Source of the DNA: Alternaria dauci
Lineage: Eukaryota > Ascomycota > Dothideomycetes > Pleosporales > Pleosporaceae
DNA: 64,000 nt
Reading direction: 5' to 3'
NCBI RefSeq assembly: GCF_042100115.1
Contig: NC_091278.1
Location: forward strand, 372,001 to 436,000
The notes below the pieces were generated by a model. That model searched no databases. It was given only the letters and a program-made list of their open reading frames with translations, and was not told the origin of the DNA. Of this stretch, positions 25,544 through 35,410 are shown in pieces (positions within the stretch are counted from its first letter, which is position 1; every line of letters begins with the position of its first letter). The translations under genes and the position numbers were made by a program.

Positions 25544-25805
25544 TGAGCCTACACATCTCGCTTGAGCAGAAACAACATTGGACAGGAGTGGCGCCTTCTC
25601 GGTGATCGTTGGACGCAACTCCCATCGACTCAAACGCAGATGTAATCCGCGAATCATCCCATGATTCTCTCGCAACGTTTGCACACTCCAACGACGGTGG
25701 TGCATCGACTATTTTTGAGCACGAGTATCAATACCGCCGGTACAATATCTTCGACAACCGATCGAAACTCCACTCGGACCTATTCTACCGCCACACCAAC
25801 CAACC

Positions 25806-26408
25806 ATGGCGCCTCTCTTCCCCTACCAAGCCATCATGCCCCAACCACAAACTTATCGAACCGGAGACCCTGTGCCGCTATCGACGTCTCCCCCAGCCAA
25901 CGAGATACTAGATTGTCTCCTCACAGGCTATCTCTGGGGCTGTCTCCTTGTAACCTTGTTCCTCGTCGTATACTTTGCCATCAGCTTCTGCGTCTGGGCA
26001 ATTGGGGCGGCGCTGACTACGATTGATACGGTGATTGACTGCCTACGACCATGTGGGAATTATCCGGGCGTTCATATGGACACCAGGATAAGGGCGTCCT
26101 CATCGCTGGAAACGTATAAAGCTGTATGCCTGGAGCATATCTTCCCATCGAGGAGAAACGATGTGCTGACGTGGTCTTGCAGCAAGGCTGAGAAGGACCT
26201 ACGGAATGCAAAATCGCACACAACGAGAGACAAGATACTAGAAGGAAAGGGGACAAGGAGCTCTGGGCATGGTCGCGTGGGCGGTGAAATCGTCGACCAT
26301 CGGATTCATCACGCACCTTCCGACGATACGATATTGGTGGCAACTGCTTCTGATGCCGCCAAGGCCTTGAATGGTCTCAATCACCTCGTTGGTACTATAC
26401 ACCTCTAG
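25806..26408 (+). CDS. Hypothetical single-pass membrane protein
   Basis: An uninterrupted 200-residue frame begins at an ATG in good context (ACCATGG). A Pro-rich N-terminus is followed by a strongly hydrophobic segment at about residues 37-68 (LWGCLLVTLFLVVYFAISFC), then a polar, basic C-terminal half. I do not recognise a family. An intron-like stretch at 26122-26180 (GTATGC ... GCTGAC ... TTGCAG) is a possible splice that would shorten the protein to about 108 residues, because a stop follows four codons later. The stop codon overlaps the stop of the opposite-strand dienelactone hydrolase gene within one CTAG palindrome. It may be a real small gene or a fortuitous open frame. Confidence 0.45.
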   Translation: MAPLFPYQAIMPQPQTYRTGDPVPLSTSPPANEILDCLLTGYLWGCLLVTLFLVVYFAISFCVWAIGAALTTIDTVIDCLRPCGNYPGVHMDTRIRASSSLETYKAVCLEHIFPSRRNDVLTWSCSKAEKDLRNAKSHTTRDKILEGKGTRSSGHGRVGGEIVDHRIHHAPSDDTILVATASDAAKALNGLNHLVGTIHL

Positions 26409-27252
26409 CTCATCGCTTCCACCCCCGGCTCCTTCTTCACGTACTCGCCCAACCAGTACACCGCCTGCAGAAACGCCTGTTCTTTTGCGAATCTCGCCTT
26501 GCCATGCGACATATCCCCCTTTGTCGCAAAACCGTGCTCAACGTCCGAGTAAAGAAATAGCTGGTATGGGACTGTGTGCTGTTTGAGAATGTCTTCTGTC
26601 TCGTGGCGTTTGGAAGCGGGGAAGATGTCATCGGTTTCTGGACCCAATGTTAGCACGTCGTTGTTCTTCTTCTTTTTAGCAACGACGAGATTTGTTTTGA
26701 GAGAGGAAGAATCGTACCTGCTGCAGCGATGCTTAGTGGTCCTTTGATGTTGCGGATCTCGTCTGCAGTGACGAAACTCGGGTGCGCTATGAAACCTGCG
26801 TCTAAGCCTCCTTCTTTTAACCACCTACACACGTACTTTGCACCGAAACAGTATCCTACGCCTCCTAACCTCTTGATTCCTAACTCGTCCCTCAGATAAC
26901 CAATCACGCGCTCATAGATAGGATCAACAGTCTCCGGCTTTGGCATAGTAGTATCAACATACTCTTGCAAGTCAAACGACGGGGCGACTGGAAAGGATAC
27001 TTCGCGGCCGTTGAATACATCGGGGATGAGTGTCAGATAGCCGTTTTGCGCGAATTGGTCGGCGATGAGTTGGGTGTTGAGGAAGTCTATGCCGAAGACG
27101 TCGGTCATGAGGATGATGGCATGTTCCGGGTTGTGATTCTCTGGATAGGCGAAGTAGGTGCGGACGGTGTCGATTTGCTTGATGACTCCTTGGGGCGTTC
27201 CTGTGTGCTTTATGCCGACGATGCAGCATCGTTGCATGGGGTGCGATGTCAT
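26405..27252 (-). CDS. Dienelactone hydrolase family protein
   Basis: Exons 27252-26718 and 26637-26405 with an 80-bp intron give about 255 residues, the family norm. It is an alpha/beta-hydrolase with the cysteine nucleophile in GGVGYCFGAKY, an aspartate in the following strand region (splice join SIAAAETDDIFP), and the histidine in EHGFATKGD. The N-terminus has IILMTDVFGIDFLNTQLIAD and the conserved LIPDVFNG. Family members open lactone rings such as dienelactone in aromatic degradation; fungal paralogues also act on other esters. There is no signal peptide, so it is probably cytosolic. The arm-deleted hairpin element lies about 150 bp upstream of its ATG, inside the likely promoter. Confidence 0.9.
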
Positions 27253-27375
27253 GGCGTTGGGGTTGGTATTGCAGATGCTGGGTGCTGAGGTAGTGCTCAG
27301 GTTTACGGAAATGGTACTGTTGAGGTCTTGAACCGATTGCAGAATGTAGGCCTTGTTTTATTTTGCAACAATCCA

Positions 27376-27399
27376 AGGTGATGTTGAAGTATGAGTCTG
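27376..27399. repeat. Left flanking direct repeat of the hairpin-element copy
   Basis: This 24-bp stretch recurs at 27552-27575 with one mismatch (T for C at the ninth base). The pair brackets the element copy exactly, consistent with a target-site duplication. Confidence 0.75.
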
Positions 27400-27551
27400 C
27401 ACGGTACAGCCGGTGACTCAGACGAAGCAGACCCAGCCCAGCGAACTAAAACTAAAGCCATACAATCAACTGTTCCCTAAAGCTCAAAACTAATAATTAT
27501 CGCGACACAGTAGGCCTCCTAGGAGCCTGAAAAAGCGACTTTACACTCTCG
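27400..27551 (-). mobile_element. Hairpin insertion element, arm-deleted copy
   Basis: Read on the plus strand, this 152-bp unit matches the reverse complement of the copy at 57299-57539. It begins CACGGTACAGCCGGTGACTC, continues with GCAGACCCAGC and ACTAAAACTAAAGC, and ends with the arm (CAGTAGGCCTCCTAG ... AAAAAGCGACTTTACACTC). One of the two inverted arms is missing: the outer end GACTCAGACGA runs directly into the central segment. No coding capacity is seen. It is bracketed by 24-bp direct repeats. Confidence 0.75.
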
Positions 27552-27575
27552 AGGTGATGCTGAAGTATGAGTCTG
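27552..27575. repeat. Right flanking direct repeat of the hairpin-element copy
   Basis: Partner of 27376-27399, 23 of 24 bases identical. Its sequence is unrelated to the 14-bp repeat around the 57-kb copy, as expected if each repeat derives from its own target site. Confidence 0.75.
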
Positions 27576-28296
27576 ATGAGCGTCGCCCCACAAAGCGACA
27601 GGGACATGGCTAGGTCAAACGCATGACTCGACATGATACATTCCTTCGCACAAACACCAAATCTTCAGACGTCGACACAAGACTCACATTCCGCCGGAGT
27701 ATTACCGTAGCACATGTGCGATCATGAGCCTGGTCAACAATCGAGGAACGGTGTTGTTTCCTTTTTGCCTCCCGCCGTTCCAGTCCCGCTCTAGCCCTGC
27801 CATGTTCATTTAACATATTGCCCCAGATATTAATCTATCGCAAGCGTCCAGTGTTGTACAGTTCCAGCAAGCGCGCCAATCTCCCCTCTCGACAGACCAA
27901 ACCCACATGCATTTTCCCGTCCGCCTTTCCCAATTCGTCCGGTGTGCACCTTTCACGCAAGCATGGCCAATGATTGATAGTCCTGGATGGCAGGTACCAT
28001 GCTCGCGATATTGCATGCCCAACCACCACTCGCTCGCCTCGTCGATACTTGTCACAAGGTCGGCTCCAGAGGCGGTTCTTGTTAACAACCACCGGCAGTG
28101 GGTATCCACACTCCATCTACAACCCGGTTTTTCTTGCTGCCTTGCAGTACCCCATAGTAACTATCCCGTGACACTTGTTCATTTCGAGTTCCATGCTTCA
28201 TCCAATCACGGTTTCGTATTCACCCTCTTTGGTCATTTCCTGAGTGTTGCAATATGGATTTGGAAGCCATTCGAAGCGTCAGGTCATGAAAATTTG
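27576..28296. other. Intergenic, LPMO upstream region
   Basis: About 700 bp between the element copy and the AA9 promoter. Small open frames on both strands show no domain or signal peptide. No gene is supported. Confidence 0.45.
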
Positions 28297-28305
28297 TATA
28301 TAAAA
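28297..28305 (+). promoter_or_regulatory. TATA box of the AA9 LPMO gene
   Basis: The sequence TATATAAAA lies 98 bp upstream of the LPMO start codon, at a spacing usual for an inducible secreted-enzyme gene with a leader of about 60-70 nt. Confidence 0.6.
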
Positions 28306-28402
28306 CCCAGCGGCCATCTTCTCGTATTCTCTACCAAGATCACTAGCACTTTCAGTTTTATCCGCTTCCAAGCACATCAGTCTCTCACTCATCACCTTGA
28401 TC

Positions 28403-29181
28403 ATGAAGTGCGTCGCGATTGCCACCGCCTTTGCGGCCTTTGCCAACGTTGCGCAAGCTCACTGTAGGTTTCATCGCCAGATCTGCATCAACAGTACACT
28501 TACACACACAAGACATCTTCCAAACTCTTACTGCAAATGGTGTCAAAGGGGCCCCATTCCAAAATGTTCGGAACGTACCTAACAACAGCCCTGTTACCGA
28601 TCTCAGCTCAAGGGACCTCCGCTGTAATGTGAATGGCAACTCAGGCAGTGGCACTACAACTGTTTCTGTAGCTGCTGGCTCCACCGTCTCGTTCACCGCA
28701 GACCAGGCAGTCTACCACCAAGGTCCTGTCTCTTTCTACATGACAAAGGTCGACTCTGCGGCTGCCGCAGATGGATCTACCGACTGGTTCAAGATCAAGG
28801 AGATTGGCCCTACCTTCTCTGGTGGCCAGGCTAGTTGGGACATGAGTGCTACGTACTCTACGACTATCCCATCACAAATTCCTGCCGGAGAATATCTCCT
28901 CCGCATCGAGCAGCTCGGCATCCACAACCCTGGTAGCACGCCTCAGTTCTACATCGCGTGCGCTCAGTTGAAGGTCACTGGCGGCGGCTCTGGGAAGCCC
29001 TCTCCTACCACCAAGATCCCCGGTAAGAGATCCCACATAGGAACTGCTTGTGAGACATACTCTGACTTCGTACCTCGAATTTCTAGGCCACGTCAAGAGC
29101 ACAGACTCTGGCTACACTGCGAACATTTACAACAACTTCAAATCCTACGTTGTTCCTGGACCCAAGGTTGCTACATACTAG
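28403..29181 (+). CDS. AA9 lytic polysaccharide monooxygenase, secreted
   Basis: Three exons, 28403-28463, 28513-29022 and 29087-29181, with introns of 49 and 64 bp, encode 221 residues. A 19-residue signal peptide (MKCVAIATAFAAFANVAQA) is cleaved directly before His20, so the mature protein starts HYIFQTL, the hallmark of AA9. The copper histidine brace is His1 and His70 of the mature chain (YHQGPVSFYM), with the axial tyrosine at mature 148 (QFYIACAQL) and the nearby Gln. The C-terminus GYTANIYNNFKSYVVPGP ends without linker or CBM1. AA9 enzymes oxidatively cleave cellulose or hemicellulose using copper and H2O2 or O2 plus a reductant. A GT-rich first intron splits the codon just after His1. 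It is plausibly induced on plant material. Confidence 0.96.
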
Positions 29182-29982
29182 GTACACTCTGGTGTAGACA
29201 CGCGGCAGGTCGGGCGCTAGGATCGTCGACATTGTGTCGCACTCACTTTGATGTATATTTCTGCTTCATCTTATTTCTATGTATATACCTTTTGCATGAA
29301 TAGTCCACAAACTTCTTCCATCCTCCAGCTTGCTTCTTTGTATCTTGGTTGCTTTCGTCATGTCACACTTCACCCAAAACAGTGCATTGTGACTGCAAGG
29401 TCAAACGCCTTATCAATCAATTCTCGACCTGGGCTGCCACCACATTATCATTTCCCTCATCACTGTCATTGCTTGCTCGTGAAATTGTGGCATTATTCAG
29501 CATCCAATGATGTTCTGCTAATATTCACAGCGATTCTCTTCTGTCACTAGTCCAGTCCTCAGAAACAGTGTATACGATACCTAGCTTTTCCAAGTACTGT
29601 TTGCGCAACATGACATACGCTGACTTTTGACGTGTTCGCCATTCAAACATAGCTTCATTCCCATCACACTGCTACTCTGTTAATAGAAACATTCAAATAT
29701 TGCGATACTATGTGATCTCTTCGCTGTTCGTAGCATCCATCATCTCTATCTTCACGCATCGTCAGCTTCTTGAACGCATGCTCGGTATCGATGTGTACGT
29801 ATAAATGGCTGACCTAAATTCCCAATATTTCTCTTCTTGTCCTCACCTTCATTGTTTCTCTGCCCTGGCATCTATCAGAATTCCAATATCAAGGTCACAG
29901 AATCTGCCAGCTTGGCCAGCTTGCTCTGACACCAACTACCCACCTTCGTTGCCACTCTAGAGGTTTCTTTCGCTCACTACAT
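29182..29982. other. Intergenic with a TATA box near 29800
   Basis: No gene is supported in these 800 bp. TATAAAT at 29800-29806 lies 177 bp upstream of the ATG at 29983 and may be the TATA box of that gene. The segment between is pyrimidine-rich (TTTCTCTTCTTGTCC), as in fungal core promoters. Confidence 0.45.
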
Positions 29983-31020
29983 ATGGCTGCTGGCCCTCCC
30001 CTCGGTCGACCCTGGCTTGCAAACGTTGGTAACAACCCCAACATCAACCGCGAACCTCCCCCTCCCCCTATCAACGCCGGCCCAGCACCTCAAGCACACC
30101 AGCCGGTCGCAGCTGCAGGAGGAGGAGCCCAAGTCGTCGTAGAACAACAACACGCCCCCATCTACGGCCCTCCCCTCCCCATCGGTATCGGCGCTCCAGC
30201 ATTCGGCGGTGTCGGCATAGGTGCGTTTCCACCCGTTCTTCCACCTGTCGGCATCATGGATCCGTTTATGATGGGCGGCATGATGGGCGGTTACATGGGG
30301 CCGGGCGGCGGGCCACTCGCTCCTATCCGCACAGGCAACTTTCTTCCGGGTGCTCATCACGGTATAGGCTTTGGCATGAACGCCAACGGTGTTCCGTTCC
30401 CGCCACCGCCCCCTGGCGCCATCGCCGGAGTCATCCCTCCTTTTGCTCCTGTTGCACCGCTATGGGCGGGTGGAGGTCTCGCGTTTGGTAACGTACCTGC
30501 GATGGGAGGAGTTGGTGTCGCTGGAATGATGCCAGGTTTCATGGGCCCTGGTGTGGCAGGCTCACAACACTTTCGCCCAGCACCCATGTTCATTGATGGA
30601 AACCACGGCCACCCAGCTCAGCCTGAACAGCAAGACGTTAGTCAGATTGCTGGTGGTATCCCACCGGGTGTTATGCTGGTTGAGTCGGCGGAACACACTA
30701 TTCTTTACCGCATCACAGGGAACATCTGCCCTTGGCTTTCTCCAGGTGCACAGCTTACTATGGAGCCGCTTGCTGCGGCTAGCACTACGGGTCTCAATCG
30801 TCTCATCCAGATCTGCAACGATGGCACACCAGCCGATGAATTGGAGAATTGCGCGGTTACTGAGTGTATCGAGTTGGCCAACGGGTTATGGGAGAAGGGT
30901 CAGACGTTCAAGTACAACGATGCTGTCTCTAGGGTGTTGACTTTGAAAGATGCTGGATGGGACAATACGAGGAACAGGGGGAACGGTAACTCTCTCCATC
31001 TTTGGGGTCACAGGATTTAA
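29983..31020 (+). CDS. Gly/Pro/Met-rich hypothetical protein
   Basis: A 345-residue uninterrupted frame starts at ATG (MAAGPPLGRPW). Residues 1-225 are low complexity, dominated by Gly, Pro, Ala and Met, with PPPPP runs and MMGGMMGGYMG. The C-terminal 110 residues look folded: GGIPPGVMLVESAEHTILYR, NICPWLSPGAQL, IQICNDGTPADELENCAVTE and ELANGLWEKGQTF. I do not recognise this domain. Low-complexity Gly/Pro tails occur in RNA-binding and condensate proteins and in adhesins, but there is no signal peptide or RRM, so no function is given. A TATA box and CT-rich leader upstream support it as a gene. It converges with the ABC transporter. Confidence 0.7.
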   Translation: MAAGPPLGRPWLANVGNNPNINREPPPPPINAGPAPQAHQPVAAAGGGAQVVVEQQHAPIYGPPLPIGIGAPAFGGVGIGAFPPVLPPVGIMDPFMMGGMMGGYMGPGGGPLAPIRTGNFLPGAHHGIGFGMNANGVPFPPPPPGAIAGVIPPFAPVAPLWAGGGLAFGNVPAMGGVGVAGMMPGFMGPGVAGSQHFRPAPMFIDGNHGHPAQPEQQDVSQIAGGIPPGVMLVESAEHTILYRITGNICPWLSPGAQLTMEPLAAASTTGLNRLIQICNDGTPADELENCAVTECIELANGLWEKGQTFKYNDAVSRVLTLKDAGWDNTRNRGNGNSLHLWGHRI

Positions 31021-31291
31021 GCACCGAGTTGCGTATTGGATATTGAAGTTTTTCTTTTCTGTTCGGGGGCTTCCGGTTCGTACCTCGACGATGGACATTG
31101 GAGTTGGTGACGTGAGCTACGATTCGAGCTCTGGACTTTATCCAGAGCGATTTTGAAGCGGCTTACTTCCTTGTACTTGTTTTTGTTGAAGGACAAGGAT
31201 GAACAGTGCGTTGGAGTCATTGCTAGATCCACACATACAAAGCCTCGAATATGCAAGTTATTTCTCGTGACGCGTGGGAATGTGTCAAGCA

Positions 31292-34200
31292 CTATGATGC
31301 TTGAGGTGCCTCGGGTGCCTGTTTCTTCTTCCCACCACCCAGCTTCCGCCATAATCTCCCGATCCAGCGCTCCTTCACCACCTTGAGCACGACATACGCC
31401 AAGAATCGATACACGATAGCGCATATACCCAGAGCCATGAGGTTCATCTCTGGGTTCTTGTTCAGTTTGTACAAGTCAAGCACCTGTTCTCCAGTTTGAA
31501 TAGGGCACTGTCCGTTGACCCGTTGCCAGTCTTCGCACGTGAATTTGAGTCCACGTAGCGTGTACGGCGCCATATTTCCGACCGCCCACTTCACAGGTGA
31601 AAGATGATTCCAAGCCTGCAGAAAATCCGGAACGTCGAGGGACAGTACACCACCCATGACCTGCGCAACACTGAGAAAGACCGACATGCAGTTCACCGAG
31701 AAGCCGGTATGTGTGAACAGCGTGTTGAAAGCTATACCTAAGCTCTCGCCACAACTGGTAATACAGAAGGCGTTGTAGGTTATGATGAAGTACGTTTGCG
31801 CGTTGCGTTCTAAGCCAACAGCGAAAACGGCAAGGACCGAGAAGACCAGGCAGCTTATAATCTCGAATGGAGTAGTGATGGAGATGTACGTGAGGAAGAA
31901 GGCCTCAACACCATAGATGCGATCGTCGTAGTCTCGGTAGAAGACGTCTCTTTCGATAGGATACACGGCGATGTTATTAAGCACTGCTTGAGATTAGTAT
32001 AACAAGGAGAGATGACAGGAGGTTTTACATACTGCCGACAAAGTAGAGTGGTGCGATCTCTACAAGGAACCCGAGCCTATTCTGAACGGAGAAGTAATCG
32101 GTCTTAAGTGGCGCAAAGTAAAGCGCAAGCACGAGACCCAGTCCCACCACTTGCATGACGCGCGCAATGAGAATATCTGGCTGACGAAACATGTTCTTAG
32201 TCGCACGCCGAATGAGAATCGAGTATGCTGAAGCGAAGGATGATGGTTCTCGTGCCATACTTCCCAGCTCCGCTGGCGTCGTTATCGACCCAATCCGAGC
32301 AACAGGGTAGACACTAGCATTCCACGACTCGACCAACTTGCGTACTTTCTTCCGACTAGCCGCCTCGCGCCTCTCATGCTGAAGGTCGACGGTAATTAAA
32401 TCGAGAGCAAAGTCAGCTGGGTTGACATGACGTGGGCATTCGTAGCCTAGGCCGGCGAAATGAGTCAACATGCTGTCAGCAGGGCCAGCATAAATGGGGT
32501 GTCCACCGCGAGCAAGAAGCAGAATGTTGCCGAAATGAGCAAAGAGATCGCTACGTGGCTGATGGATCGTGACAATCAGTGTGCGACCTTCTTGGGCTAG
32601 ACCACGAAGTACATCCATGATGGACAGCGCCGTAAATGCATCTAAGCCTGACAGCGGTTCGTCAAGCAACAGAACACGCGGCTCTGTCAGAATTTGGACG
32701 GCAATCGAAACTCGGCGCTTTTCGCCACCGCTGATACCCTTGATGATGTCGTTACCAATGAGGTTGTCTGCACAGTCTTTGAGACCCATCTTCAGCAAGA
32801 TTTCCTCAGCTTTCTGGGTTTTCTGTTCTCTCGACATCCATTTCGGTAGCCGTAGACCGGCTGCATAACGGAGAGTTTCCCGCACTGTCAGTGACGCCAG
32901 TAGTGCATCGTCGTCTTGCGTGACGAAGGAACAGATTGAGTGAACGACTTCTTGGGCTGGAATCAGGCCATTGTAGGTCATCGAGCCATATTGCTTGTAA
33001 CGTGTCGATGTATCATCCTTGAGTCTCATTGCCATGCTGTTCAGCAGTGATGTTTTGCCAGAACCAGAAGGTCCCATGATGACATTCAAAGACCCAGGGA
33101 AGAAGTCGGCGGTAAGCGGCTTGAGGATAGTCTTCGTCCAGCGCTTTCGGAGTGAGCGTTTCTCAACATCCATACCATAACCCTCCAATCTAATGTCGAT
33201 GGTTCTGACATTGTCCAGTATACGTTCGCTCATCTTTTCTTTACCAGCAGAAGCGTCCATATTGGACGGCCTAGCGCGAGCCATCACGATCTCGGCGTTC
33301 CAGAACTTGAGCAACACTCCTGCACCGGTATAGAAAGCAATGGCAAACCCAAGAAGGGCAAGGATGGGCCTCCAGACCCAGTCATCTGGAAAACCAAGGG
33401 AGTCCATGATGAAGTCGCCGTCGTATTCCTTGCAGGCTGGATTTGATCGCCCACCCTCCAACGGGCAGTCGTAAAACGAGCCTGTGAACTCATTGGCGCA
33501 CAAGGCCCCAAAAGCGTAGAAGACGTATGCTATCCACTTCGTCCAGCGTACGTAGATGGGGATTGTGTTCGCCTGAATGAAGTAACCGCATGCCATCGAT
33601 TGAAGGGTATATGCGAGATTAGCTACCAGACTCGCTCCAGCGAAGTGTCTTGAGCAAGCGACACAAGTCATAGCAAAGCACACCGCGATATACTGATGCA
33701 GTAGTATGATGCCGAAGAACGTGAGGAACTGGCCTCCATCTGCACGAAAGCCACAGAAGAAGTAATAGATCAGCGAGAAGATGAGAGGTACCGGTATGTC
33801 CTCAATCAAGATTCGGGCCAATCGTCTGGAGATGAGAAAAGCTGGTATACTAACTACACCTTGTCGCGCCTCTTCGTCGAATAGTTGGATATCAGTTGTA
33901 AGTCGGTATGTCTCGTAGAGTAAAATCAGGTACCCTTGAAGCGCGGCTGCATTGTACAGGGCTCCTTGCCGAGATCGTATGCCAGATAGTGAGCCATCGA
34001 GTTGCAAAAAGATCCATCCTGTGATGACCGCCATGCCGATGGCTTCAACAAGACTTCCGAACATACCTGAAAACGAAGGAATTAGCATATGTTCCGGTTA
34101 CAGCTATCATGTGAAACATCTTACCCATAGGGTCACGAATCGTTGTAGTCCATGTTCGTGCGGTAAGTACACGGGTCTGCTGCATGAGTGATGTTTGGCT

Positions 34201-35410
34201 AGCACGTCGCTTCTGCTGCTCAGTGTTTGTCACCGGTGTGGCTGGAGTGGGTGATTCATGCTTTTCTTGGAGGTCATTGCTGCAATGCGATCGCCATGCC
34301 TCTATTACGCGGCTGACACGCTCCTGGGCTGCCTGCTCTGCTTCCACGCTCCGATTATCGACGCTGACAACGTCGATGAGATACTCGGCTGGATTGGTGA
34401 ACGGAGGCATTTCGTGGCCGAGCTTTGCAAAATATGGAAGGCAATCTTTCGCGCTGCCAGCATACGCAGGACTGCCCCGAGACAGAAGGATGACATTGTC
34501 GAACAGATCCCAGATTTCGGAACGCGGCTGATGAATTGTAACGATGATAGTGCGTCCGTTCCGAGCGAGATTCTGTAGGGTCTTTATGACCTGGAAAGCA
34601 CTTGTTGAGTCTAGTCCAGTGGTTGGCTCATCCAGCCATAAGAGAGAAGGGTTTGACAAAAGCTACAAGGTCAGTGTATATTTCACGTGCAGATGGTACA
34701 CAGCTTACTTGGACACCGATGCTTGTCCTCCTCTTCTCACCACCACTGCAGCCCTTGTGCGCATGGTTTCCGATCCTCGTATCTGCAGCTTCTTTCAAGC
34801 TTAGCTCCAGAATGACTTCTTCAACAAGCTTCTTCTTCTCTTTCTCATCGACAGAAGAGGGCAATCGCAATTGCGCAGCATAAGTCAATGTTTCTCTAAC
34901 GGTCAACGTGGGAAGGAGAATGTCCTGTTGGATGACGTATGCGCTTCTAACGCGCGATGCATCCTCGCTACCATTAAATCGCGTCCGGCCAGAGGTAGCA
35001 AGCCGCTTTCCTACTGCCAAGCGCCCGCTCATGGAATTGAGCAATGACGTCTTTCCGCTTCCACTTCCCCCTATAATGGCCGTGAGGCTGCCAGATGGCA
35101 TATCCGCCGATATGTCGTCAAGTATAGTCTTGACATGGCTGCGATCTGGCGACGGTTTCTGCTTGGAGAAGGCGCGAGCGAAGCCACTTGGCGATTCATC
35201 GACTGAAACTGTAAGGTGTTCCAATCGCACAGATACAGGATCGACCTCGCGCAACGAGATACCGTGGTTGTCGTTGTGCGATGTGCTTGTGGAGTTCCCG
35301 CGGAGCGACGTGGCAAGCGTCGTGTCTTCTTCTTTGGGCTTAGGGGGAGGAGCAGCAGACTCGGATCTGCCCTGCATAGACCCCGACTCCGTCCTCTCTA
35401 GTGACTCCAT
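31292..35410 (-). CDS. Full-size ABC-G transporter (white/scarlet-like)
   Basis: Four exons, 35410-34709, 34662-34125, 34066-32033 and 31983-31292, with introns of 46-58 bp, encode about 1321 residues arranged NBD-TMD-NBD-TMD. NBD1 has Walker A GGSGSGKTS, signature CSGGEKRR, Walker B LLWLDEPTTGLDS and the H-loop VTIHQPRS. NBD2 has GPSGSGKTS, ISGGEKRR, VLLLDEPLSGLDA and VTIHQPRS. Each is followed by a six-helix ABC2 membrane domain. Both Walker A motifs keep the lysine and both Walker B motifs the glutamate, unlike classical PDR pumps with a degenerate first site, so both sites look ATPase-competent. It is likely a plasma-membrane or vacuolar exporter of lipophilic compounds; the substrate is unknown. 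Start ATG at 35410. Confidence 0.93.
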
